64,000 nucleotides of DNA. Source: Acytostelium subglobosum LB1 (Eukaryota; Evosea; Eumycetozoa; Acytosteliales; Acytosteliaceae). The DNA is taken from assembly GCF_000787575.1 (NCBI RefSeq), contig NW_012236503.1:124001-188000 (forward strand). The letters run 5' to 3'. Shown here in pieces: positions 22,455 through 33,069 of the stretch. Numbering within the stretch: the first letter of the stretch is position 1; each line of letters opens with the position of its first letter. Both the position numbers and the translations under genes were made by a program. A model generated the notes under the pieces. That model was not told the DNA's origin. It worked only from the letters and a program-made list of their open reading frames with translations, and searched no databases.

Positions 22455-24383
22455 ATGGGTAACAAGGTTGGCAAGATAGGGGTTGAGGTAAAAGATGATA
22501 GCACTACCTCAAACTCGTCCGCCCAATCATCCATCAATGTAGACTCCAATCAATCATTTCATCAAGTACATCAACAACATAAACAAGAGATACAAGATAT
22601 ACAACAACATATAGTTCATCATCAAGTACAACAACTACTACAACATTCTAAAGAACAATATCAAGATCAAGATGAAGATAAAGAAGAAAAAGAACAAGTG
22701 GTACAAAATGAGATTAAGGAATGTGAGATAGAGACTGAACATGGTATTATAATGGACACAGAGGAGGATATATGTATACCACCTCAAGACAAAGATCAAT
22801 CATTCGATTCAATATCTGTTACATTGGATAGCTATAAAGATGAAGAACATGAAGATATAGAAATTGGAAAGCACAGACTCCCCGCCAATGACGATCATAC
22901 ACATACATCCACCAAGTCCAAGACCAAGTCCAAATCAAAGTCAGAGTCCGAGCCAGAGCACAAGCCAGAGGAATCTCACAAAAAGAAACGCAAGTCGAAG
23001 TCTGAGCATCAACCAGCAGAACAGCCAGAGATGACAGTGACTTTGACAGAGTACGAGACCGAGCCTGAGCCAGAGCCAGAGCAGGAGCCAGAACCTGAGG
23101 TTCAACAAACAGAGGAACGACCAAAGAAAAGGTCAAAGAAGTCAAAGAGGACAGAGAAGGAGAAAACAACAAAACGACAAGGACAACAATACGAGGAGAT
23201 TGTTATTATGGTGAATGATGATGTCGTAGACTTGGAGGCAATGAATAACAAAGTGATCGATCCAATCACCATTGAAGTTGAGGATGGCGCTTCAGTTGCA
23301 AGCTGGGCCAACAAGATCAGTAGTCAACCAATCAACTCAATCGACATTGAACAACTTCAGGACAATCAAAGACGCAAAGCCAAAAAGATAGGTAGGTACA
23401 TATCGTCAATCACTCTCCATGCCTTGGCCAATCACTCACCTCATGTAATCAATCAATCAAGATCGTCTCGTTGAACAAAGAAAGGACACTTCCAAGTTAA
23501 ACTCAGTATTGGCCGAATGCTTGAACAACTTTTGCACAGGACAGCTGCTAGAGGAGATTGTAGTGCTGGCCACAATGGGAGAAAACTGTCTAGATTACAG
23601 CAAGGAGCAATTGAACTCAGTAGCTACATTCTTTGAAGACATTATCAAAAACAAGTTCTCAATGTAGGTTGATTGATTGATCAAAGGAACATCAGTGACC
23701 ATCCACATCCTAACAACCAATCACACTCGTGCCTGCCTGTATATTCTCACTCGATCAGCGAGGTACCCCTATGGATCATGTCTCCCATGGCTAGTATCCA
23801 AGTCGAATATCTTGCCAAGAAGTATAAAGTATTCTCTGCCCTCCGAAGAAAGAGTAAGCAATTAATGATGATGGCCGACAATCAATCAGTCTTTGGCGTA
23901 TTAATGAATAACATTCAATCAATCAATCAATCTCCAGAGAGAGTCACCAGAATGCACATTATGGCACAAAGCGGCAGAACACCTGCCAATGCAGCAAAGA
24001 AGGAGTTGTTCATCCAGGAAAGTTATAAACCAGAGAGACCAAAATACTCGATCGACACTCAGCCAAAGAAGAAGAAAAACAAGGATACCAAGAGGAAACA
24101 TCAAGACGACCCATCATCATCAATTACCAAACAACAACAGACAAAGAAGAAGAAAAATGGAATACCTTCGGATGGCATAATGTCTGGCGATATCCAACCT
24201 CTAAAGAAACTGAAACATGGAGAAGTTGTCGATTCAAAGGAGCCAATACCTCAATCCAACATCGGTCACATCATGCTCACAAAGATGGGATGGGGCGGTG
24301 GAGGTCTTGGTGCCGATGGACAGGGTACAAGTGCTCCGATCCCAGTGGTCATGCGAAGGGATCGTCTGGGGCTTGGTCTCTAA
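22455..24383 (+). CDS. Charged protein with C-terminal G-patch domain
   Basis: Three exons (22455-23391, 23462-23663, 23759-24383) give 587 residues. The second intron removes an apparent stop and joins NKFS to IEVPLWIMSP, so this is one gene and not two. The start MGNKVGKIG has the Gly2 of an N-myristoylation site, though position 6 is Gly. Residues 10-270 are Gln/Glu/Lys-rich with Pro-Glu repeats (EPEPEPEQEPEPE) and basic clusters (KKRSKKSKR) that look like nuclear signals. A helical middle (about 270-440) is unassigned. Residues 548-587 are a clear G-patch: NIGHIMLTKMGWGGGGLG, then RRDRLGLGL at the very end. G-patches stimulate DEAH helicases in splicing and ribosome assembly, which is the inferred role. 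Confidence 0.8.
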
Positions 24384-24558
24384 GTGAGTGAAGTGATGCG
24401 CACCTTCACTTGAGTATTAGTAAATTGGAGTTGTAAATTTTAATTTGTTAATGCTCTGATCGACCAAAGTTGGTCATTGGACAATTCGGTCAGAGGGATC
24501 ACGATAATACCTCCTACATCCTTCTTCATCTTCATCATTCCACAATCTCCCATTCACA

Positions 24559-25297
24559 ATGTCAATCAAACAAAGTTCCAACAGTCCCATTGATCAAAGG
24601 ATTGTCTTGATCAAAGTATCAACAAAGATGTTATGCAATTGGAGGTGGAATTCAGATAGGACGTAATCTAGTCCTAACATCTAGACAATTGGCATATCCA
24701 AGTGATTATGAACAAAGTCATAATCAATCATTTTGTTGAATTCCTTTTGGATGTGATAACAATGAACTAATATATGAAGTTGGACTTCATTTTCCTAGGC
24801 TTGAATGGTGTCAGGCCAATATATTCCGTATGTCTGATCAGTATAACCTAGCTTTAATTGAAATCTCGGAATATGGAATGGATAAACAACCAATCGATCC
24901 TATGGATAGCATTGATGCACTAGATTTGGAAACAAACTTTAGAGGTGCTCATGTTTATTTATCTGGATTTCCCAAAAGGTTTCTTGATACATATTTCAAC
25001 ACCAAGGACATATCAACTACCCAACCATTATTCCCATCAATCTCTCGTAATAGATATGTATCAGCACATCGCCATGAAGAGTTGGAAGTCAACACATTTT
25101 TCAAAGTATCACCTGGATATTCATTACCTGGATTCGTATTCAGAAGTGATGGATATCAACTATGTGGTATGGTCACAGAACAAATCAATGATCAAATGTT
25201 CATTTGTGAGCCTCATACCCACTTTGTTCCATGGGTCCTAGAAACCTTTGTCGAGGCAGAATTAGTCTATTCTGAACAATATGGAATTGGCCAATAA
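24559..25297 (+). pseudogene. Decayed gene for a chymotrypsin-fold, protease-like protein
   Basis: Reads from ATG at 24559 (SIKQSSNSPIDQRIVLIKVS), switches frame near 24625-24632 to CYAIGGGIQIGRNLVLTS, meets a TGA at 24737-24739, and then stays open to 25297. The order of blocks resembles a trypsin-like fold: GGGIQIGRNLVLTSRQLA where the catalytic His region would be, YNLALIEIS where the Asp would be, and GYSLPGFVFRSDGYQLCGMV where GxSGGP would be. His, Asp and Ser are all replaced (Gln or Arg, Asn, Leu), so its ancestor was already non-catalytic. The fold assignment is by pattern only. The gap to the next gene (25298-25538) holds nothing recognisable. Confidence 0.45.
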
Positions 25298-25538
25298 AGT
25301 ATCTCAATACTTATCAATTAAATGTCATTGTAAAGCTGAAAGTAATTAACAAAGTAATTGCCAAAGAAGATACCAAAGTGGGCTAAAGTATTCTTTGGAA
25401 GCGCCAAAGTAATAGCCATAATATCCCTTGGTGCTGGCGACCTCTGGACCTAAGAAATCACTTTTGGAGGATGACAAGGTAATGTACATATTAAATGTTT
25501 ATTTCAATAATAAAGTATTATTACTACTGGATTCTCGC

Positions 25539-28500
25539 TTATGGGCTTCTTGGACGATCGATTGGCTCAATGTCCACGATGAGGAAGTCGGTTCCAACGA
25601 TGGGCATTAGAGGCGATGGCTTGGTCGACTTGGTCTTGGTGCAGAACACAATGTTGGCCAGCAAGCAGTTTGGCATGCCAGTCTCGAAGCTCTTTTGCAG
25701 AGCGGACATTGAGTCGCTCGACACCACCACCAGCAGCTCGCTCTGATGGAAGCCAAAGTAGCGCTCACGCTTCAGCACAAAGAGGCCAAGCTTGCCTGGT
25801 CCCAGCTCGTCAAGCGTAACTGGACACGATGTGATAAAGTCTGACAATCTGATGATCTCGTGTGCCTTGACGTTGAGCTCGTTCTCCAGGTCCATGAACG
25901 AACGCTTGGTCTGAAGCAGCTCCTCCTCGCAGGCCATCCACTCGGTCACCTTCTCTGAGTAGGACTGCTGCAGCAGCGACGTCAGTTCCTTGTTCTTTGA
26001 CAGGCCCTTGTCGGTGCCACTGGCGATGTTCTTCTCAATCTCTCCGATCAGGATCTCAAAGTGGTTGACGGTAATGTCGCGCGATGTCCATGTGTTGACA
26101 TCGCCAAACTCGCCGATGCGTTGCTTGTCAAACTTCTCCTTGGTCAACGCCTTGACCGACTCGGACATGGTCGTGGACGTTGTGGTGGTCAATGCGGAGG
26201 CAGCGGCATTGGCATTGTTCTGCAGGTTGAGCTTGGCCAACTGCTGGATCAACTGGTCGGCCAACTCTGCTCTGGCCTTGTCGCCAGCATTCTTCTTGGC
26301 TGGTCTGGGTGGTTGTGGAGTTGGGGCGCCAGGCAACAATGCCAAGGTGTCCGACTCTGTACCATCGTCCTCTCCAACAGCGGATTGGTTTGATGACTCG
26401 ACTCCCTCAACATTGTTGTTGTTGTTGTTGTTGACGAGCTCGGGATTGGCTGCCTCGGCCAGCAGTTCAATCGGTGTCTTGTTGTGTGCGTTGGGGCTGA
26501 ACATGTCACACTTGCTGTCCAGCAGCAAGTTGGTGATGTCCTTATGATTGCTGACGATCGACTTGAAGATGGGCGACTCACGGTCACCGTCCAACAGGTT
26601 GACGTCGGCGCCTGCAGCGATGAGCTTGGAAGCGACGCCGACACGGCCCAGTGCGGCAGCCCAATGTAGTGGACCCATGCCACTGTAGTCCTGCATGTCG
26701 AGCAGCTCAGGCTTGGTGCTGGTGTAGTGATCGATGAAGATCTCAGAGATACGTGGATTGCCATCCATCGCGGCGTAGTGGAAGGCTGTCAGTCCGCGGT
26801 TGTCCTTGATCTCAATCAACTCCAAGGCAGTCTTGCATAAATATTGAACGAGTCTGACGTGCTTCATCTCAGTGGCAATGTGCAGACCAGTGGCGCCAAC
26901 TCCATCCTTTGAAAGTATGTCGACTAAAGAGTGGAAAATGTCAGTTAATTGATTGATTGATTGTTTGGTTGATTGATTGACTGATATCTTACCTTCATCA
27001 ATGACCATCTCAACAATGTCAATGTTTCCAGAGTAGCAAGCCATGTGGAAGAGTGAGTGGCCAGTCTTGTTCTTGGCAGTGAGGTCAGCACCGAGGTCCA
27101 TCAGCTTCTCGACAAAGTCGTCACGTCCCTCGCGAGCACTCAGCATGATCAGACTGTTGCCCATCTGGTCTCGGTCGTTGATCTCGAACGTGCCATTGTT
27201 GAGCAGCTCCTCCAGCTCTTCAATGTCACCATAGAGCACGCACTTCATATAGGTGTTTAGAGGGGGTGATGTGCCGCCATTGTATGGCGAAGGCACGTTG
27301 CCGCCCTGAACGCTTGTAGGGCTGTGCATGTCGTCGTCCATCATTGGTGAGCCATTGCCCTTTTCATCGCCGGGTCGCTCGACCTCACGACGTACACGCT
27401 TGACACTGCCCGACTCGGGCATCTCGTTGTACGTGAACTTGTATGGCTTGCCGACCTTGGACTTCTTGTCCTTGTCCTTGTCCTTCTTGGTGGAGTTCTT
27501 GGTGTAGCGTGTGGAGACGTTGTAGGTTGCTCCCGTCAGGCGGCGTGGTGGCGTAAAGATGAATGAGAACGATGTTTGGTTGGGCATACGCAGCTGCTCC
27601 TGCTTGACGGTGTGCTGGGCGTGGCCCTCCTGGCCGGGATACTCGGGCTCAAAGTCCAGGTAGAGCATCTCAGTCCTTCCCTTCTTGAAGTAGTAGCCGT
27701 AACAGATCACCTCGGGCTCCTGACCGCAGTAGCACTGGTTGGGAACGAGACGCACAATGTCTGGGGCGGGTAGCAGGTCGGTGTGGTAGTAGAGGTTGAT
27801 CGATGGCGACATCAGCTCGTTGAAGCAGCTGAACGTGCGGCGATTCAGCAAGCTGAATCTGAGGCGGAAGGCGCTGCATGGATCGTGCTTCTTGCGGTCG
27901 ACGTGCATGTCGGTGAACTTGAACTCGAATGAGCCATCGGGGCACGTGACGGCTGGCTGCGAGATGATGATGCTGTCGTCGGGCTCGGGATTGGCCACGA
28001 TCATCAGGTCGTTGGGATCTCCAGTGTAGTTGTTCACCTTGATCACTGGCGACGGGACAAGCACGTGCGTCTTCACCGTGTACACGGGGAAGGGCTGCTG
28101 GTAGTTATCAATGATCTCCATGGTTGTCTGGCTTTGAATCTGAAGCTGCAGCTGCATCTGCTGTTGACTGGTCGAGCCATGATGATGATGTTGTTGTTGG
28201 CCATGTTGTTGAGGTAGTTGTGGTTGCTGCTGATGCGAAGGATAGTGTTGCTGTTGTTGCATCTGGTGTTGCAACAGTTGGTTGTGGAGTGATTGGGACA
28301 TCTGAGTGTTGTGGGATGCTGGCTGCAAGTTGATGTGATTGTTCTGGACCATTGATTGGAAGGGGATGGAGTTGTCGTGCTGGGGCGTCGATGGCTCGGA
28401 CGAGGAGGGCGAGACCGCGGTCAGAATGGGTGGCAGCGTCATGCTTTGTTGGTTGCTGTAGAGGTCGTTGCTACTAATGCTACTGGAAGTACTGCTACTT

Positions 28501-29516
28501 GGCAATTGATAAGTGCCTCGTGACTGGTACTGTTGTTGCTGAGGCTGTTGTTGTTGTTGTTGCTGCTGCTGGTCCGCGTTGAGTATTTGGGGCACAGACA
28601 AGTATGATTGATTGGCGACCGCGTTGCCATTTGCATGATGCATTGATGAGGCGATGGAAGGCGAGTGGGGAACTTGTGCCGTGAACGGATCACTGTTGCC
28701 ATTGTTGAATTGATTGTTTGCGAATGATTGTTGTTGTTGTTGGTTGATTTGATGATGAGCATGTTGCTGTTGTTGTTGCTGTTGCTGTTGCTGTTGTTGT
28801 TGTAACAGTTGTTGAGCGAGATACTTGTTCTCGAGTGATTTGCTCAGGTGATAGTCGGAACTGGTCTGTTGCAGTGGATGAGTGTGCACGACCACTGGCT
28901 GCATCGATGCATTCTGGCTCAGTAGCGAGCTGTTGAGCAGCTGCTGTTGCTGTTGCAGCTGTTGCTGGATGCTGGCCAACTGTTGTGATAGACTGGTGAT
29001 GGTGTGCGATGCATTGGTGATCATACTGGCGTGTGCCACACCCGACGATGCCGTGCTGCCTGCACTACTATTAACCGAGCTGTTGCCACTGACATTGTTA
29101 TTGTTGTTGTTGTTGGTGTTGCCATTGGTAGTTGCTCCGTGGCTGCCACTGCCACTGCTACTGCTACTACTGTTGCTATTGCTGTGGCTGTGGGTGTGGC
29201 CGTGGCCATGTCCAGTGGCAGCTTGATTGAGCAGACTGGACATATTGGTACTTATTGACAGATTGTTGTCAATGCCCAACAGATCATTCTCGGACTCGTT
29301 ACTCCATGATATGCCATTGTTTGAGCTGGCGCCCAATGCAAAGTCGATCAGCTTAAATGTATCTTGTTGCTGATTCTTAAACTCCTTTGTCACCGAGTCA
29401 CTCAATCCAATATCATTCAACAATGATTCATTAAAGTTAATAGATGATAATCCACCTCCAGAGAAGCTCATCAATTCATTCGTTTGTCTCTGTTGTTGTT
29501 GTTGTTGAGAACTCAT
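25539..29516 (-). CDS. Large IPT/Rel-like and ankyrin-repeat protein, putative transcription regulator
   Basis: Two exons, 29516-26993 and 26923-25539, give 1302 residues. The 69-bp intron (GTAAGA...TTTAG) is divisible by three and has no stop, so it looks like coding sequence, but it interrupts an ankyrin repeat and is full of ATCAATCA. Residues 1-470 are Gln/Ser/Asn/His-rich. About 475-720 hold a conserved region (PFPVYTVKTHVLVPSPVIKV) ending in an IPT/TIG-like immunoglobulin fold (DIVRLVPNQCYCGQEPEVICYG, then FIFTPPRR). A basic patch (KRVRREVERP) may be a nuclear signal. Ankyrin repeats run from about 755 to 1000, followed by a Pro/Asn linker, a helical segment and a unique C-terminal domain. 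The order Ig-fold then ankyrin recalls NF-kappaB p105 and CAMTA proteins. DNA binding is inferred. Confidence 0.8.
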   Translation of the reverse strand: MSSQQQQQQRQTNELMSFSGGGLSSINFNESLLNDIGLSDSVTKEFKNQQQDTFKLIDFALGASSNNGISWSNESENDLLGIDNNLSISTNMSSLLNQAATGHGHGHTHSHSNSNSSSSSSGSGSHGATTNGNTNNNNNNNVSGNSSVNSSAGSTASSGVAHASMITNASHTITSLSQQLASIQQQLQQQQQLLNSSLLSQNASMQPVVVHTHPLQQTSSDYHLSKSLENKYLAQQLLQQQQQQQQQQQQQHAHHQINQQQQQSFANNQFNNGNSDPFTAQVPHSPSIASSMHHANGNAVANQSYLSVPQILNADQQQQQQQQQPQQQQYQSRGTYQLPSSSTSSSISSNDLYSNQQSMTLPPILTAVSPSSSEPSTPQHDNSIPFQSMVQNNHINLQPASHNTQMSQSLHNQLLQHQMQQQQHYPSHQQQPQLPQQHGQQQHHHHGSTSQQQMQLQLQIQSQTTMEIIDNYQQPFPVYTVKTHVLVPSPVIKVNNYTGDPNDLMIVANPEPDDSIIISQPAVTCPDGSFEFKFTDMHVDRKKHDPCSAFRLRFSLLNRRTFSCFNELMSPSINLYYHTDLLPAPDIVRLVPNQCYCGQEPEVICYGYYFKKGRTEMLYLDFEPEYPGQEGHAQHTVKQEQLRMPNQTSFSFIFTPPRRLTGATYNVSTRYTKNSTKKDKDKDKKSKVGKPYKFTYNEMPESGSVKRVRREVERPGDEKGNGSPMMDDDMHSPTSVQGGNVPSPYNGGTSPPLNTYMKCVLYGDIEELEELLNNGTFEINDRDQMGNSLIMLSAREGRDDFVEKLMDLGADLTAKNKTGHSLFHMACYSGNIDIVEMVIDEGKISVNQSTKQSINQLTDIFHSLVDILSKDGVGATGLHIATEMKHVRLVQYLCKTALELIEIKDNRGLTAFHYAAMDGNPRISEIFIDHYTSTKPELLDMQDYSGMGPLHWAAALGRVGVASKLIAAGADVNLLDGDRESPIFKSIVSNHKDITNLLLDSKCDMFSPNAHNKTPIELLAEAANPELVNNNNNNNVEGVESSNQSAVGEDDGTESDTLALLPGAPTPQPPRPAKKNAGDKARAELADQLIQQLAKLNLQNNANAAASALTTTTSTTMSESVKALTKEKFDKQRIGEFGDVNTWTSRDITVNHFEILIGEIEKNIASGTDKGLSKNKELTSLLQQSYSEKVTEWMACEEELLQTKRSFMDLENELNVKAHEIIRLSDFITSCPVTLDELGPGKLGLFVLKRERYFGFHQSELLVVVSSDSMSALQKSFETGMPNCLLANIVFCTKTKSTKPSPLMPIVGTDFLIVDIEPIDRPRSP

Positions 29517-30734
29517 TCTTTATATCTGTATTATTATGTTAGTCATTCGTTCATTCACATTGATTGATTGATTGATTAAATGTACATTACAATTATGATG
29601 TATCGAGATAATATATACAAGTAATAACTATTACTACTGTCGATCTATGTATTACTATTGTTGTTGTCGTTGTCTATATTGATTGATTGTCAGTTGACAA
29701 TGTCTGTGTGTTTGAGTATGCGTGAGAATGAATGAATGATTGATTGATTGATTAAAAGAATGAAAGAATAAGTTAATTAATTAATTAAAGAATAAGTAAG
29801 TAAGAAGAATGATAGAAGTGTTGTGTTGATTCGAGTTGTAGTTGACAAGGTTTAGATGGTGAGGTAGGTCGTCACACAACATAACACAACACAGCGAGAG
29901 AGAGAGAGAGAGAGAGGTACGAGAGAGAAGTCAGTTGACTGAGTTAACTAACACGTCTGTGCCAAAGAGTATATTGGTTATCCGAGAATGGATGAGCTTG
30001 ACCTGAGAGTGTGTCTTGAACAATAAGGATAGTTACATTGAAAAACAATTGTTTTTTTATTTTGACACACACCTCAATACTCTTCGCAACATTTCTATGA
30101 CTTTGTCGATCCACGCGTGTGGTCAATTCCAACAAGATAGTCCTGGCAATCAAGAGCACCAATCTATGACTTGTCTTCGTCTCTCATTCTTAAGACTTGT
30201 CAAATATTTGTTATTATGTCTTTCAACTTTGGTCTTTTTGCCAAGTTAATTATCACGTTACCAGTTTTAACCAGGTCACTAAAGGTATCCGTCATCTGAT
30301 TATAACATAACTTTGATTGAGTTTGATTGATTGATTGATTGAGTTTGCTTGTTTTGGTGATTGATTGGGTAGCATGTGTAAATATCAATATTATCCAACT
30401 CATAATAATATTAATAATGTATGCTCAGTTTCCTTGTTCAAAATGGAATGAGGTGGACCTCATTTATTTGTTTCGCTCACGCTTGAAGTTTCAAGATTAT
30501 GAGGGTTTTGGAAGTGAGATTCAACTGACAAGTTAGAGTGGTGTTAGGGTGCGAATTCACAATCTTGTCAATTAGTGTCGTATTATTGTTGTTAAAGTGA
30601 TAGAGATAGAAAGAAAGATAGTTAGATAGATATTCATACATACATATATTATACATTACATACTACACACATAAACATTACATTAATAGCATTATAATAA
30701 TAAGGTTATTGTAACAATATATAGAAGACATAGA
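29517..30734. other. Divergent intergenic region (1.2 kb)
   Basis: Between the starts of the ankyrin protein and vps4. Contains TTGATTGA repeats, a GA run (29896-29916) and AT-rich promoter-like sequence before vps4. The minus strand near 29940-30300 has short protein-like stretches broken by stops; I cannot assign them. Confidence 0.5.
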
Positions 30735-32298
30735 ATGGGCGACGTCAATTTCTTGCAAAAGGCTATACAGATAGTCCAACAAGCAACAGAACAAGATAAT
30801 GCAAAGAACTATGCAGAGGCTCATAAGTTATATATACAAAGTTTGGAATGGTTTACAACTGCCTTGAAGTGTAATGTATATCCAAACTCAATCATTCATT
30901 CAAACTCATTCATTATACTCATACTCATTCAAACATAATAATAGATGAGAAGAGTGAGAGATCAAAGGCAACAATTAAAGCCAAGACAATGGAGTATTTG
31001 CAACGTGCAGAGCAGTTGAAGGAGTATTTGGAGAAGACAAAGAATAAGAAGCCAGTGGCTGCTATGAATGGTACTTCAAAACCAGGCTCCACTACAAAGA
31101 AGGGAGGCGCAGCTGATGACGACGAGGACATTGATCCAGAGGACAAGAAGAGATCCGATGCACTCGGTGGTGCAATCCTCACAGAGAAGCCCAATGTCAG
31201 GTGGGATGACGTTGCCGGTCTCCATCAGGCCAAAGAGTACCTCAAGGAGGCCGTCATCTTCCCCATCAAGTTCCCTCAGATGTTCACCGGTAAAAGAAAG
31301 CCCTGGAGAGGTATCCTACTCTATGGTGTATGTTATCATTTGTTTGATTGATCATGGAACTATCCCTCACTCACTGACCTCACTCAATCAATCAAACATA
31401 TTCAAATGATTAGCCACCAGGTACAGGAAAGTCCTACTTGGCTAAAGCCGTGGCGACTGAGATATCATCGACATTCTATTCGATATCACCTTCGGACATT
31501 GTGACGAAATGGCTGGGAGACAGTGAGAAGCTGGTCAAGCAGTTGTTTGAGATGGCAAGACAACAGAAGAACAGTGTAATATTTGTCGACGAGATCGATT
31601 CGCTGTGTAGCTCGCGTAACGATACGGAGAGCGAGTCGTCCCGTCGTATCAAGACCGAGTTCCTCATCCAGCTGGACGGTGTGGGCAACGACTCGGATGG
31701 CATCCTCATCCTGGCGGCCACCAACATCCCCTGGGGCCTGGATCTGGCCATCCGTCGACGTTTCGAGAAGAGAATCTACATCCCCCTGCCCGACCCCCAT
31801 GCGCGCATCAAGATGTTCCAGTTGCACATTGGCTCCACGCCCAACAGTCTGAACCAAGGCGACTTCAAGCGTCTGGCCGACATGACCGAGGGCTACTCTG
31901 GTGCCGACATCCAGATCGTCTGCAAGGATGCCATCATGCAGCCCATCCGTATGGTCCAAATGGCCACTCACTTCAAGAACATCCGTGCGCCATCTAGAGA
32001 GGACCCCAACGTCATTGCCGACTTCATCACACCCTGTTCACCAGGCGACCCTCAAGCCATGGAGATGACCTGGATGGACATTGACGGAGCCAAGCTCAAG
32101 GAACCAGACATCACTGCAGTATGTATTAGTAACTCCTCATTCCACTACAACTTCATATCCCTTCTAACACTCGCTTGCACATAAACATAACAGAATGATT
32201 GTATTAAGAGTATCAGGAATGTCAAGCCATCAGTAAGCTCAAAGGATTTGGATAAATATATAGAGTTCACTAGGGACTATGGCCAAGAAGGTATCTAA
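30735..32298 (+). CDS. vps4: Vps4, AAA ATPase that disassembles ESCRT-III
   Basis: Four exons (30735-30870, 30945-31327, 31414-32118, 32194-32298) give 442 residues, the normal length. Residues 1-75 are the MIT domain that binds ESCRT-III tails ([16 protein letters not shown]). After a Lys/Asp-rich linker comes the AAA module: VRWDDVAGL, Walker A GPPGTGKS (about 173-180, split by intron 2), Walker [11 protein letters not shown] (about 229-238), and [13 protein letters not shown] with its arginine finger region. The C-terminus has the beta domain ([15 protein letters not shown]) and ends [13 protein letters not shown]. Acts on endosomal, plasma and nuclear membranes. Splice joins are confirmed by unbroken family sequence ([18 protein letters not shown]). 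Confidence 0.97.
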
Positions 32299-33069
32299 TC
32301 AAGCCAAGCCAAGGCAAAGCAAAGGCAAGGAAAGGGCAAGGCAAGGGCACTACCAATCTACATCTACTATATCCACTGGTCCTTGCTCACTCGCTCGCTT
32401 CTAAACATTGTATGAAATATATACTTGGATATCTATGATACCAATTCACGTGATTCATATTCATGGGATTTTGGGAATGATCAACTTCTGTCAGACCTCA
32501 TCTTATTTCTGCTTCCATCACCTAGGTGACACCAGAATATTCTTTGGATATTTATTTGTAAGTTTCCCTCATTGTTTGGAATAATTGAATGAATAATCGA
32601 TTGTTTGAATGATTGAATGATGATCATCAATTAGTAACTCGTGTTTGCAACGAATGAAGTAAATGATCACGTACGTGCAAAGAGTTCTTTGTTTCTTTGT
32701 TCGAATGTATTGGCATCATTAATGTTTCTGACACCCCAAACTAATAATAATCATCATTATCATCATTAGGGCGGGCTCAAAGTAGGTGTGGTCGATCACA
32801 AGTAGGGGTGGGGGTAAGTGCGAGACATTCAAAAGGGTGTTGGATTCTTCAAAACAAAACAAAGTCAACGTAAAAACGAGGAGTTGTGTGTGGTTGTTGG
32901 GTCGTCTTTCAATAACTTTAACATCTTTTTCACTTATTCATTCATACATTCATTCACTCTTATTTCTACACATACATATAATATATATATTTATAATATT
33001 ACAAGTAATATTGATTGTACAAAATAAAGAAGGACCGAAAGAGAGAGAGAGAGAGAGAGAGACAAGACA
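32299..33069. other. Intergenic gap with GA-rich leader
   Basis: AT-rich gap downstream of vps4. The last 30 bp are a GA run (33040-33063) that ends seven bases before the next ATG and is probably its 5' UTR. No other gene seen. Confidence 0.6.
33040..33063. repeat. GA dinucleotide run in 5' leader
   Basis: Simple GA repeat immediately upstream of the F-box/WD40 start codon. Confidence 0.85.

Noticed and set aside
29944-30300. Minus-strand stretch with short protein-like segments
   Set aside because: Several stops, no assignable family and no consistent splice solution.
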